A stretch of 61,339 nucleotides of DNA, taken from NCBI GenBank assembly GCA_958422985.1, contig CATZPY010000005.1:1-61339 (forward strand), given 5' to 3'. The DNA comes from an uncultured Clostridium sp. Its GTDB lineage: Bacteria; Bacillota; Clostridia; TANB77; CAG-508. A program made the translations under genes and the position numbers. The notes beneath the pieces were generated by a model. That model ran no database searches, was not told the DNA's origin, and saw only the letters and a list, made by a program, of their open reading frames with translations. Shown here one piece after another: positions 1-8,460 of the stretch (position 1 is the first letter of the stretch; the number at the start of each line of letters is the position of its first letter).

Positions 1-2329
1 CCATATCAGTATTTGACTTTTTCAATTTGCTTATAAAGTTTATAAAATTAAATACTCCCTTAAAGGATGCACTTTCATACTGTTTTGCTCTTTCAAAAAG
101 CATTTTTAAATTTGCTTGTCTTAATTTTCCATTTTGCATTAATCCTACATAATTGTAATAACCTGTATCCATGTAAATTTTCCAAATTAATTCATCTAAT
201 GCTAAAAATTCACTATCTTCCCTCCAAATATTTATCATTTTTAAGAAATTATCAATCTTATCTCTTAAATTTACATTTACTTGAATTCTAGACTTTATAA
301 CACTTTCATAAAAGTTTTCATATTTATCGGCTAATCTAATTTCGATTAACTCATTGTCTGTAAAGCCTCCAATCATAGATCGCATTACTGTAACAAGTGG
401 AATATCTTGCATTGGGTTATCTATTATTTTTAAGCATGACATAATTAACTGTATTTCTACAGAATTCAAGTATTCTGTAGATGTTTCACTATAAACTGGG
501 ATTCCTAAGTCTGATATTTCTTTTTCATATATTGGCGATAGTTCTGTCGTAGATCTTAAAAGCACAACTATATCTTTATATGTAACTTTTCTATATCCTT
601 CTACTTTGTCTAATACATAGTAATTACTATTTACAAGTTCGTTTATTTTTTTTGCTACATATTTTGCTTCTAAAATAGAATTCTCTACTCTTTCTTCTTG
701 TTCTCCGTCTTCTATTTCTTGATTAGTTTCTTTTGTATTTTCTTCTAAGTTTATTATATTTATTTCTGTTTTTCCTGCAAAATCTATATTTTCTATTTCT
801 GGTTCTCTATAATCCGCCCCTAAATTTAGGTATTCTTCCTCTGTGTACTCTACATCTCCTAAATTTTTGCTCATAATCTCTTCAAAAATTATATTTGTTG
901 TATCTAATATATTTTTTCTACTTCTAAAATTTTTAAATAATTGTATTTTAAGATTATCCTTTTCTGTTTTATCGCCCTTAAGCTTATATGTTCCATATTT
1001 ATTTAAAAATAACTCTGGCATGGCTTGCCTAAATTTATATATACTTTGTTTTACATCTCCTACCATAAATATATTATTATTTTTAGAAATTGATGTTAAT
1101 ATATATTCTTGTACCATATTACTATCTTGGTATTCATCTATAGCTATTTCTTCAAATTTTTCTTGGTATTTTTTTGCAACTTCTGTTGGTATATATTTAC
1201 CATTTTCTTCTTTTATTAATATTTTTAAAGCTAAATGCTCTATATCGTTAAAGTCTATAATATTTTTTTCTAATTTTGCTTTTTTATAGTTTTCATTAAA
1301 TTTAATAATTATTTGTTCTAAAAGATTTAATATTTTATACATATCTTTTAAGTCTTCTAAGATTTCTTTAGAATTATATATAAAAATATTATCTTTCATT
1401 TTTTTAAATTTAGTATTTATTATATCTCTTTTTTCTTTAACAATGGCTGGCGTTTCAGAATTTATTTTCTTACTACTTGGCCACCTAACAAACGAAAAAT
1501 TTCTTGCAAGCTCATAAGCTTTGTCCCACGAATTTAAATTTTCTTTTAAAATTTCTAAATTTTCTATATCCATTCTTATTGCTTGTGAATGCTTTTCTAA
1601 CTCTATTTCTTCGTCCAATTCTTTCTTTATTTTCTTTAGCCCTAATATGTTTTCCTCTATACATTCTTTATAATTATTTAGTATAATTTTTCCCCATACT
1701 GTATCTGCAAAATCTGAGTTTTTTAAGTCTATATCAAACATTTTTACTTTTTCTTTTAACCATTCTTCTGGAAATGGCGCACTCTGAATAAACGAATATA
1801 TACTTTTTATTATATTTTTAAGAGGAGTATCATCTTTATATGTTGTATAATTTTCTAACAGTTCGAAAAAGCCTTCATCTTCTTTTAGGTATAAATCTTC
1901 AAATAATGTTTCTAAAACTTCTTCTTTTAATAATTCTATTTCGGCTGTATCACCAATTCTAAAATTTGGAGATATATTTATTTCGTAAAAATTATTTCTT
2001 ATTACATCTAAGCAAAAAGAGTGTATTGTACAAATATTAGATTTATTTAAAAGCGTTATCTGTTTCTGTAATCTTGTATTTGATGGTTCTTCTTCTATCT
2101 TTTTATATATGGCATTTAAAATTCTTTCTCTCATTTCACTTGCAGCAGCATTAGTAAAAGTTACAACTAATAGCTTATCTATATCTACCTCTTCGGAAAT
2201 AATTTTATTTATTATTCTTTCTACTAAAACCGCTGTCTTACCACTACCAGCAGCTGCAGCAACCAATATATTAGAACCATTTTCATGTATTGCTTGGCTT
2301 TGCTCTTCTGTCCATTTAACTTTACTCAT
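1..2329 (-). CDS. addA: ATP-dependent helicase/nuclease subunit A (partial, 3' end outside window)
   Basis: About 775 N-terminal residues of a UvrD-like helicase are visible; the C-terminal nuclease part lies beyond the left edge. Walker A reads AAAAGSGKTAVLVERI near residues 24-39, followed by the family motifs VVTFTNAAASEMRERI, the DEYQDSN helicase motif II and VGDVKQSIYKFRQA. AddA unwinds and degrades double-strand DNA ends with AddB, generating substrate for RecA at Chi-like sites. The ATG at 2329 follows an AAGGAGAAATT ribosome binding site. In most Firmicutes addB precedes addA, but here the upstream neighbour is pepF, so addB must lie elsewhere or be absent. Family assignment is confident; the missing end prevents a check of the nuclease residues. 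Confidence 0.93.
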   Translation of the reverse strand, partial: MSKVKWTEEQSQAIHENGSNILVAAAAGSGKTAVLVERIINKIISEEVDIDKLLVVTFTNAAASEMRERILNAIYKKIEEEPSNTRLQKQITLLNKSNICTIHSFCLDVIRNNFYEINISPNFRIGDTAEIELLKEEVLETLFEDLYLKEDEGFFELLENYTTYKDDTPLKNIIKSIYSFIQSAPFPEEWLKEKVKMFDIDLKNSDFADTVWGKIILNNYKECIEENILGLKKIKKELDEEIELEKHSQAIRMDIENLEILKENLNSWDKAYELARNFSFVRWPSSKKINSETPAIVKEKRDIINTKFKKMKDNIFIYNSKEILEDLKDMYKILNLLEQIIIKFNENYKKAKLEKNIIDFNDIEHLALKILIKEENGKYIPTEVAKKYQEKFEEIAIDEYQDSNMVQEYILTSISKNNNIFMVGDVKQSIYKFRQAMPELFLNKYGTYKLKGDKTEKDNLKIQLFKNFRSRKNILDTTNIIFEEIMSKNLGDVEYTEEEYLNLGADYREPEIENIDFAGKTEINIINLEENTKETNQEIEDGEQEERVENSILEAKYVAKKINELVNSNYYVLDKVEGYRKVTYKDIVVLLRSTTELSPIYEKEISDLGIPVYSETSTEYLNSVEIQLIMSCLKIIDNPMQDIPLVTVMRSMIGGFTDNELIEIRLADKYENFYESVIKSRIQVNVNLRDKIDNFLKMINIWREDSEFLALDELIWKIYMDTGYYNYVGLMQNGKLRQANLKMLFERAKQYESASFKGVFNFINFISKLKKSNTDM

Positions 2330-2381
2330 AATTTCTCCTTTTTTATGAACTTTTTGGACGTTCTTAAAAGTTCTTTAACTT

Positions 2382-4154
2382 TTAAGAATCTTCCCAAAGT
2401 TTTGCTAATTGTTTTATATCATTTTCGTAAAATTTAATTGCATTTTTATATGTTTTGCTATCTTCTAAATCTATTCCAACTGTTTTTAATATTTCTAGTG
2501 ACTTTTTGCTTCCGCCCATCTTTAGCATATTAATATATTTTTCTACTAGACCTTCTTCTCCTTTTAAAATTCTGCTTGCTATATCTATTGCAGAAGATAC
2601 TCCTACTGCATATTTATAAACATAAAAACACCTAAAAAAATGTGGAACTCTAGCCCAATTATATTGGTTATATTCATCTATTACTAACTCTTTTCCATAA
2701 TATTTTTTTATTAGGTTAGTATATATTTCTCCTAGTTTTTCCGAATTTAAAATTTCGCCATTTTCTATTTTCGAATGTACTTCTTGTTCAAATTCTGCAA
2801 ACATTGCCTGTGCAAATAATGTACCTTTTACTGTTTCTATTCTATTATATAATATAGCAATTTTTTCTTCTTTATTTGCTAAATTCAATCTATATTGTGC
2901 AAGTAAAATTTCATTTACAGTTGATGCAATTTCAGCTAATAAGAATGTATATCTACTTTCTAAAACATTTTGGTTTTTATCTGCATAATATGAATGCATT
3001 GCATGTCCAAATTCGTGTGCAATCGTTGATACATCCCAACTTGTTCCTGTATAGTTCAACAACACATATGGGTGAACACCATATAGTGGCATATTGTATG
3101 CACCACTAATTTTGTTTGGTAATTGGTATGCATCCATCCAATTTGAATTAAAAGCTTCTTTTAATTTATTTGTGTATTCTAAGCCAAGTGGTTTTAATGC
3201 TTCTAATACTAATTCTTCTGCCTCTTCAATGTCTATTAATTTATCTTCTTTATTAAATGGATTTATGCTCATATCATACATATGCACTTCTGGTAAATTT
3301 AATATTTTCTTTTTTAAGTTGGTATATTCATGGTTTACTAAAATATTGTTATTTATCTCACTAATTAAAGCATTATATACTTTTTCGCTTGCTTCGTCTT
3401 TAATTACAGCTTTTTCTAACGAACTTTTGTAATTTCTTAATTTTGATATTTTAACATCTTGCTTTACTGTATTTATATATAGTTCTGCTATTGTATTTAT
3501 ATATTTTCCATATTGCGATACTAGTGTAGTCGCACCCTTTTTTCTTATTTCTCTATCTTTATTTTCTAATATTTTTGCATATTCTGCTTCACTTACGCTT
3601 ATTTTATTTCCTTTACCATCTTCTATTGAAGGAAATTTAATCTCTGCATTAGTTAATACTTCATATGCGTTTTCGTATCCACTAAATATATCTGAAAAAT
3701 TAGATAATAACTCTTCTATATCTTTTTTTAATATATGCTTTTTATTTTCTAACACCTCATTTATTTCTTTTGAATATCTTTCTAATCTTTTATCTTCTTG
3801 CATATATTTTTTTAGAATACCTTTATCTATTTCTGTAAGTTCTGGTAAAATAAAAGCTGTTTTTGCATCTACTTCATTATCTAACGCTTGTGCTTCTCTA
3901 AATAATGTTATTCCTTCTTGGTCTGCCATATCTTTATTATGTTTTAGCATTGCATAAGCATATATTTTATTGTCTATTTCTATTATTTTTTCATAAATTT
4001 TATAGCAATTATATATATTGTCCGAAGACTTAGATAAAATTCCTTTATATTTCGAAATTTCTTCTAAATTCTGCTTTGTAAGTTCTATATCTTTTTGATA
4101 TTCTTCTTTGCCATTATATATGTCTTTAAAGTTCCATTCATATTTATCTATCAT
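2382..4154 (-). CDS. pepF: Oligoendopeptidase F (M3 family)
   Basis: Cytoplasmic zinc metallopeptidase that cleaves short peptides, here 590 aa, a normal family length (about 600). The N-terminal helical region (about residues 1-370) precedes the catalytic motif TIAHEFGHAMHSYYADKNQ, which supplies the HExxH zinc ligands; the third ligand glutamate is in the following LLAEIASTVNE segment. PepF usually recycles peptides and sometimes degrades signal or pheromone peptides. It is separated from addA downstream by about 50 bp and from the CmpB-like gene upstream by 2 bp, so the three are probably co-transcribed. No anomaly seen. Confidence 0.93.
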   Translation of the reverse strand: MIDKYEWNFKDIYNGKEEYQKDIELTKQNLEEISKYKGILSKSSDNIYNCYKIYEKIIEIDNKIYAYAMLKHNKDMADQEGITLFREAQALDNEVDAKTAFILPELTEIDKGILKKYMQEDKRLERYSKEINEVLENKKHILKKDIEELLSNFSDIFSGYENAYEVLTNAEIKFPSIEDGKGNKISVSEAEYAKILENKDREIRKKGATTLVSQYGKYINTIAELYINTVKQDVKISKLRNYKSSLEKAVIKDEASEKVYNALISEINNNILVNHEYTNLKKKILNLPEVHMYDMSINPFNKEDKLIDIEEAEELVLEALKPLGLEYTNKLKEAFNSNWMDAYQLPNKISGAYNMPLYGVHPYVLLNYTGTSWDVSTIAHEFGHAMHSYYADKNQNVLESRYTFLLAEIASTVNEILLAQYRLNLANKEEKIAILYNRIETVKGTLFAQAMFAEFEQEVHSKIENGEILNSEKLGEIYTNLIKKYYGKELVIDEYNQYNWARVPHFFRCFYVYKYAVGVSSAIDIASRILKGEEGLVEKYINMLKMGGSKKSLEILKTVGIDLEDSKTYKNAIKFYENDIKQLAKLWEDS

Positions 4155-4156
4155 TG

Positions 4157-4999
4157 TTAATTCTCCTCTACATTAATCCTTTTTATTTCCTTTGGAGTAA
4201 ATAATCTCACATAATATGGCTGAATTTCCGGAAAAACTTCTTTTACAAGTACAATATCACCATTAGTATCTGTAACTTTTAAATTTGGAAATGTTTTAAG
4301 CATTTTTTCATCATTTAAATACTTGTCCATAAATTCTTTTACTCCTGGTCTGTTCTGGATTTCTTCATAGTCTAATAAATATTGTTGTCCATTTTGCATT
4401 TGTATTAAACCACTATGTTCTATTCTTGCATAAAACATTCTTAATGCTGTTCCTGTATATAAACAATCTATAGCCATAAAAATTATAATTAATATTGTTG
4501 TTGTTTTTAAAACTTTCATATTAATTCTTTCTTTACACCAATCTAAAAATTTGTCTACTTTTTTATTAATATATGTCATTAAAAATATTGCAAGTACTCC
4601 CCAAAATATAGAGAAATATACACATATTCTTCCATTTATGTTAAGTGGCATATTAGAATAATCCCACCACTTTACATGTAGCATCATTTCACCAAATAAG
4701 CTTACTAAATATTCAACAACAGACCCTATTAAAAATCCACCAAAAAATAATGAAAAGTTATTTTTATTAAAATATTGTAACATTCCTATCATTATAACTG
4801 CGCCTAAACCATATATTGCACAAAATGGACCATATAAAAAGCTTTGTCTACTTTCTATAACACCTTTTGTAAGTAATCCAAATAACGTTTCTATAATAAA
4901 TCCTAAAATACTATAAATAATAAAGTATGCAAATACTCTCCAAATACTCATTCCTAAAAATGTAAATTTCTTCTTTTCTTTGTTTTTCTTCTTCTTCAT
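4157..4999 (-). CDS. CmpB-like membrane protein (putative ABC-transporter type IV family)
   Basis: A 280-aa multi-spanning membrane protein with a basic N-terminus (KKKKNKEKKK), about five hydrophobic segments in residues 15-180, and the family-type segments SILGFIIETLFGLL, FLYGPFCAIYGLGA and KWWDYS. These match the PF06541 'CmpB' family, whose biochemical role is not established despite its transporter name. Unlike its paralogue at 8461-9021 it carries about 90 extra hydrophilic C-terminal residues that may lie outside or at the membrane surface. A promoter (TTGCAA, 17 bp, TATTAT) lies about 45-70 bp upstream. It is the first gene of the unit that continues with pepF and addA. Membrane location is clear; function is unknown. 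Confidence 0.75.
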   Translation of the reverse strand: MKKKKNKEKKKFTFLGMSIWRVFAYFIIYSILGFIIETLFGLLTKGVIESRQSFLYGPFCAIYGLGAVIMIGMLQYFNKNNFSLFFGGFLIGSVVEYLVSLFGEMMLHVKWWDYSNMPLNINGRICVYFSIFWGVLAIFLMTYINKKVDKFLDWCKERINMKVLKTTTILIIIFMAIDCLYTGTALRMFYARIEHSGLIQMQNGQQYLLDYEEIQNRPGVKEFMDKYLNDEKMLKTFPNLKVTDTNGDIVLVKEVFPEIQPYYVRLFTPKEIKRINVEEN

Positions 5000-5043
5000 T
5001 TATTCCTCCATATAATATAAAATCTATTTTAATAGCTTCCTTT

Positions 5044-5072
5044 ATAATAATAATAAATTAGTTAAATTGCAA
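5044..5072 (-). promoter_or_regulatory. Sigma-A-type promoter for the CmpB-pepF-addA unit
   Basis: On the minus strand, TTGCAA (5067-5072) and TATTAT (5044-5049) are separated by 17 bp, about 45 bp upstream of the gene starting at 4999. Sequence match only; AT richness makes chance matches possible. An inverted repeat (ATAAGTTT...AAACTTAT, 5080-5106) lies just upstream. Confidence 0.5.
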
Positions 5073-5170
5073 TATGTTTATAAGTTTTTGTTTGCAACAA
5101 ACTTATATAATTTTTTTAAACCAATAAAAATTACAAGAAAATCTTAGATTATTAATGTATTCTTCCTACA

Positions 5171-5206
5171 CACAAAAAAATCCAACTTTAACTTGTTGGA
5201 TTTTTC
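5171..5206 (-). terminator. Intrinsic terminator after the HAD-nucleotidase gene
   Basis: The arms AAAAATCCAAC and GTTGGATTTTT form an 11-bp stem, with a U run on the minus strand. The TAA stop of the upstream gene (5188-5190) sits in the loop, so the hairpin overlaps the end of the coding region. It closes the ABC transporter/nucleotidase unit. Confidence 0.8.
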
Positions 5207-5787
5207 TTTAATAAATTTATTTTCTCGTAAACATCATAAAAACTATATGCCCTAATTATGTTTTTCCCTTCACAATCTCTATTATACCTTGCGTCAAAAC
5301 ATATAACAGGCAAAAATTCCGAAAGTTGTTTTATATTATGTGGACTGTCTTCTATAATTACATCTATATTATTCTTTCTGCAATTTTCTAGCTTATTTAC
5401 TGTAGAAAAGATAAGTTCATCATAATATAATTCGTTTTTTGCAAACCACTTTCTAACCAATTCTTGCATTTGTTCTTTTGCTTCTACATCTGCAAATTCA
5501 CTAGCTCTAGCTGTAATTATATATATTTTGTGTCCATCTTCTTTTAATTTATTTAATACTTCTTTAGCAAAAATTCTCGGTGCTTCTTCTGTAGCATATT
5601 TTAAATTATATTTTTCCCAAAACTCTAAATCTGTTTTTCTGTCCCAAGTAAAAATTTCTATACTTTCATATCCTTTTGGATTAATTATTTTTCCTTTTCC
5701 TATTTCGGAAGCAAATTTTGTACCATAATTCATACAAAATTCATTAAAATTAGTTAATACACCATCTAGGTCAATTCCTATATTCAT
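5188..5787 (-). CDS. HAD-superfamily 5'(3')-deoxyribonucleotidase-like phosphatase
   Basis: A 199-aa protein beginning MNIGIDLDGVLTNFNEF: motif I DxDGVL of HAD phosphatases, with the nucleophile Asp6 and acid/base Asp8. Motif II is IYIITARAS near residues 99-107, and motif IV is VIIEDSPHNI near residues 148-157. This pattern fits the type-C cytosolic 5'-nucleotidase family (PF06941), which dephosphorylates deoxyribonucleoside monophosphates; the exact substrate cannot be read from sequence. Start: ATG preceded by AAGGGGGATAGC. It lies 46 bp after the ABC permease gene on the same strand, so co-transcription is likely although a functional link is not obvious. Confidence 0.75.
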   Translation of the reverse strand: MNIGIDLDGVLTNFNEFCMNYGTKFASEIGKGKIINPKGYESIEIFTWDRKTDLEFWEKYNLKYATEEAPRIFAKEVLNKLKEDGHKIYIITARASEFADVEAKEQMQELVRKWFAKNELYYDELIFSTVNKLENCRKNNIDVIIEDSPHNIKQLSEFLPVICFDARYNRDCEGKNIIRAYSFYDVYEKINLLKKNPTS

Positions 5788-5833
5788 GCTATCCCCCTTA
5801 GTAAATTAAGCCAAACTTTACTATTTTTGTATA

Positions 5834-7474
5834 TTAGCTTATTTTATTAAATAATTCATTTTGATTTTTATAAATATATTTATTTACAAAATAAGTAATA
5901 ATAATATGTAATACTATTAAAATTATTGCTGTTAATAAATAATTCGTAAAATTCAATACTATTGATATTATAAATATTATTCCAATTTCTAATAAATTTA
6001 ATACTACTGGCCAAAATAAATTTAAATTTTGTTTTACAACAGCATATTCTGTTGTCCATTCTAACTTTGGTTTCCTTAAGTCTACTAATTCCATTAACAT
6101 AGTTTGTAATATTAACAAAATTAAATTTATTACAAAAATTGTTACTAAAAATAGTGTTGAAGGTTTAGCTAGTATATATATATATGCCATAACCATTATT
6201 GATGTTATTGTTCCAAAAAATATATTTGGTATTCCTTTGTAAATTAATTGTTTGTAATATGAAATCGGAATATATTTCATAAATATTGCATTTTGTCCAT
6301 CTCTCGAAATTGCAGTTGGAGCAATATATAGCATACTTGTTAAAAATTCTGTAACGGAAATTATTACAGCTAATCCTATTGGTGTTTCTATATAAATTCC
6401 CAAAATACTTTTAAATTCATTTAAAGCTTCTTGTGAATTATTACTATTTAATGATACCATAAATATTCCCAAAAATATTATAGGCATTAATACAGATGGT
6501 AATACACATTGAATAAAAAATATAGGGTTCTTTAATAATACTTTAAATTCTTTTATAATATATGATTTTCCAATAGAATTTGTTTTTATCTTTTTTAATT
6601 TTACCTCTTTACCTTTTTTTGTTCCTGAAGATAAATTTCCTACTACACCTCTAAAATAAATTTTATTCCCTAGTAATATAAATAATATATATAATATTGC
6701 TGTAATTAGTAATAATTTTAACAATTCTATAAAACTAGAATTTACTATTGCATTAATTGCAGGTTTTATAATAGGTAAGTTATCACTAACCATTTCAACC
6801 ATACTATTTGCTTGTTTTAAAGCATTTAATAAATCTTCTTCACTATAATCAGATGTTCCAGACAAAGAAAATGACATAATAACAGCTAAAATAATTCCTA
6901 TTAATGGTGCTATTAACCTAAATTTGTCTTTATTTTTACATCCTTTAGAAAAACTCATTATAATCATTATTATAAAAGTAGCTATAAGTATTGGTATTAT
7001 TGGGAATACTATTAATACCAATAAAGAAATAATATAAAACATTGGTCCTTGTAAAGTTATTATTCCATAAATAGTTATTGGTGTTACTGCAAATATTATT
7101 TCCATTATGTATTCTGTTATTAATATTACATTTAACTTAGATATTAATATTTCTTTTGGCTTAAGTGGTAATGGTAAAATATATTCTATGTCTTTTGAAA
7201 AGTAAAATACATTTGTAGCAGATATAATTGACTGTATTATTGTAAGTAATGCTAAGCCCAATAAAAATATACCAATAAACATTGATTCTTGATTAGCTTG
7301 TTTTAAAGTACTTATTAAGCCATAAGAAAGAAAAGCGAATATTCCCATTAAATATGCGCCTAAAAGAATATATAATATTACTTTTCCAACTATGTTTTTA
7401 TTTTTATTATTTTCATTATATTTTTGAAAGGAATTTTTTATAAGAACTTTTGTAAGTGATATAATTTTATTCAT
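5834..7474 (-). CDS. ABC transporter permease (ABC-2-like exporter)
   Basis: A 546-aa integral membrane protein with about twelve hydrophobic segments spread over the full length and a short basic N-terminus. It begins 8 bp before the stop of the ATPase gene, typical of translationally coupled exporter pairs. The segment YFSKDIEYILPLPLKPKEIL, then a large central soluble region and SAISRDGQNA-like motifs (TAISRDGQNAIFMKYIPIS), resemble large putative ABC-2 permeases of Firmicutes whose substrates are unknown. Together with the ATPase it probably forms an exporter at the cytoplasmic membrane. Substrate not deducible; no adjacent two-component system or bacteriocin gene was seen. Confidence 0.8.
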   Translation of the reverse strand: MNKIISLTKVLIKNSFQKYNENNKNKNIVGKVILYILLGAYLMGIFAFLSYGLISTLKQANQESMFIGIFLLGLALLTIIQSIISATNVFYFSKDIEYILPLPLKPKEILISKLNVILITEYIMEIIFAVTPITIYGIITLQGPMFYIISLLVLIVFPIIPILIATFIIMIIMSFSKGCKNKDKFRLIAPLIGIILAVIMSFSLSGTSDYSEEDLLNALKQANSMVEMVSDNLPIIKPAINAIVNSSFIELLKLLLITAILYILFILLGNKIYFRGVVGNLSSGTKKGKEVKLKKIKTNSIGKSYIIKEFKVLLKNPIFFIQCVLPSVLMPIIFLGIFMVSLNSNNSQEALNEFKSILGIYIETPIGLAVIISVTEFLTSMLYIAPTAISRDGQNAIFMKYIPISYYKQLIYKGIPNIFFGTITSIMVMAYIYILAKPSTLFLVTIFVINLILLILQTMLMELVDLRKPKLEWTTEYAVVKQNLNLFWPVVLNLLEIGIIFIISIVLNFTNYLLTAIILIVLHIIITYFVNKYIYKNQNELFNKIS

Positions 7475-8192
7475 CTTGAGTTATCTCCAAAAATAATTCT
7501 TCTAATGTTCCATTATCTTTTAGTTTTGACTTCATTTCGTCAAAGGTTCCTACAAAAATTAATTTTCCTTTATTTATAATTCCTACTCTATCACATAATT
7601 TTTCTGCTACTTCTAAAACATGTGTAGAAAAAAATACACAGTTTCCTTTTTTGGCATGTTCTCTCATCATTTCTTTTAAGTCAAACGATGCTTTTGGGTC
7701 TAGACCTGTCATTGGTTCATCTAATATCCAATTTTTTGGATTACTTAAAAGCGCTCCACATATTATTATCTTTTGGCGCATACCATGTGAATATCCTTGC
7801 ATTTCCTCATTTAAATTATTATATATTTCAAATTTTTTAGTTAATTCTTCTATCCTTTTGGCTCTTATATCTTTTGGAACCTCGTACATGTCCCCCATAA
7901 AATTTAAATACTCTATGCCCTTAAGTTTTAAAAATATATCTGGTGTATCTGGTACAAATCCTATATTCTTTTTAGCAAAAATTCCTTCATTTTTTATGTC
8001 TTTATCATCTATTAATATTTTCCCATCATCTGTATTTAAAATCCCTGTAATCATTTTTATAGTTGTTGTCTTTCCTGCTCCGTTTGGGCCTAAAAATCCA
8101 AATATTTCTCCATCTTTTATTTCTAAGTTTAAAGAGTCTACAGATTTTACACTTTTAACATATGACTTAGAAACATTTTCTAGTTTAATCAT
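7467..8192 (-). CDS. ABC transporter ATP-binding protein
   Basis: A 241-aa ABC ATPase with every core motif: Walker A FLGPNGAGKTTTIKMITG (about residues 33-50), the Q-loop region, signature YSHGMRQK (LSGGQ equivalent), Walker B WILDEPMTGLDP and the H-loop FFSTHVLEVAEKL. It energises the permease encoded immediately downstream, with overlapping reading frames. The signature is slightly divergent (YSHGM instead of LSGGQ), which is common in the CcmA/YtrB-like exporters. ATG at 8192 follows AGGGAGGTAAAAA. A sigma-A-type promoter lies at 8219-8247, divergent from the promoter of the CmpB gene at 8461. Confidence 0.93.
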   Translation of the reverse strand: MIKLENVSKSYVKSVKSVDSLNLEIKDGEIFGFLGPNGAGKTTTIKMITGILNTDDGKILIDDKDIKNEGIFAKKNIGFVPDTPDIFLKLKGIEYLNFMGDMYEVPKDIRAKRIEELTKKFEIYNNLNEEMQGYSHGMRQKIIICGALLSNPKNWILDEPMTGLDPKASFDLKEMMREHAKKGNCVFFSTHVLEVAEKLCDRVGIINKGKLIFVGTFDEMKSKLKDNGTLEELFLEITQDE

Positions 8193-8218
8193 TTTTTACC
8201 TCCCTCTTATTTTTTACA

Positions 8219-8247
8219 ATTTTACTTTTTTATAAAATAACTTTCAA
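8219..8247 (-). promoter_or_regulatory. Sigma-A-type promoter for the ABC transporter operon
   Basis: On the minus strand, TTGAAA (8242-8247) and TAAAAT (8219-8224) are separated by 17 bp, about 27 bp upstream of the ATPase start. Divergent from the plus-strand promoter at 8285-8313. Confidence 0.5.
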
Positions 8248-8284
8248 TAGTTTTAGAATAATTTATTAAACTTTTCTTAATAGC

Positions 8285-8313
8285 TTTACACTTGCAGGAT
8301 TTTGCTATATACT
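8285..8313 (+). promoter_or_regulatory. Sigma-A promoter of the CmpB-like gene
   Basis: TTTACA (8285-8290), 17-bp spacer and TATACT (8308-8313): a near-consensus promoter. Transcription would start near 8320, leaving a leader of about 140 nt before the ATG at 8461. The -10 hexamer is embedded in a perfect inverted repeat (8302-8320). Confidence 0.7.
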
Positions 8314-8320
8314 ATAGCAA
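8302..8320. promoter_or_regulatory. Operator-like perfect palindrome overlapping the -10 box
   Basis: TTGCTATA-TAC-TATAGCAA: 8-bp arms around a 3-bp centre, covering the -10 and the probable start site. Size and position fit a dimeric repressor site, for example of the GntR or MarR type; the regulator is not encoded nearby. It could also mark the very 5' end of the transcript. Confidence 0.5.
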
Positions 8321-8347
8321 GACAAATTATTAGGGGGTCTTTTACAA

Positions 8348-8395
8348 ATGAAAACTAATTATAATAAATTTATATATAAGGCTTGTATTAGATAA
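8348..8395 (+). CDS. Candidate 15-codon leader peptide upstream of the CmpB-like gene
   Basis: The short reading frame MKTNYNKFIYKACIR starts at an ATG ten bases after an AGGGGG Shine-Dalgarno-like stretch and ends at TAA 8393-8395. It lies inside the leader of the CmpB-like gene, upstream of a hairpin that traps that gene's ribosome binding site. This is the arrangement of translational attenuators such as those before erm genes, in which ribosome stalling on the leader opens the second hairpin. The arrangement is seen; stalling and regulation are inferred. The ORF is short enough to be a chance occurrence. Confidence 0.4.
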   Translation: MKTNYNKFIYKACIR

Positions 8396-8428
8396 TACTA
8401 ATATTTTTTAATAAATAAACAATAATTT

Positions 8429-8460
8429 ACCTCCTACATTTTGTTATAGGAGGTTTTTTT
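8429..8460 (+). promoter_or_regulatory. Hairpin sequestering the ribosome binding site (terminator/attenuator-like)
   Basis: ACCTCCTA (8429-8436) pairs perfectly with TAGGAGGT (8447-8454), which is the Shine-Dalgarno of the gene at 8461. The 3' arm runs directly into seven Ts, so the same element could act as an intrinsic terminator or as a translational lock. An upstream weaker repeat (TATTAG/CTAATA) overlaps the leader ORF's end and might be an alternative fold. Confidence 0.65.

Noticed and set aside
843..1289. Plus-strand hydrophobic ORFs over addA and other minus-strand genes
   Set aside because: The minus-strand frame carries recognised helicase motifs; the plus-strand frames are low-complexity Leu/Ser/Phe shadows common in AT-rich genomes.
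5080..5106. Inverted repeat ATAAGTTT...AAACTTAT as a terminator
   Set aside because: It has a T run only on the plus strand, where no gene ends; it may simply be a chance AT-rich palindrome upstream of the 4157-4999 promoter.
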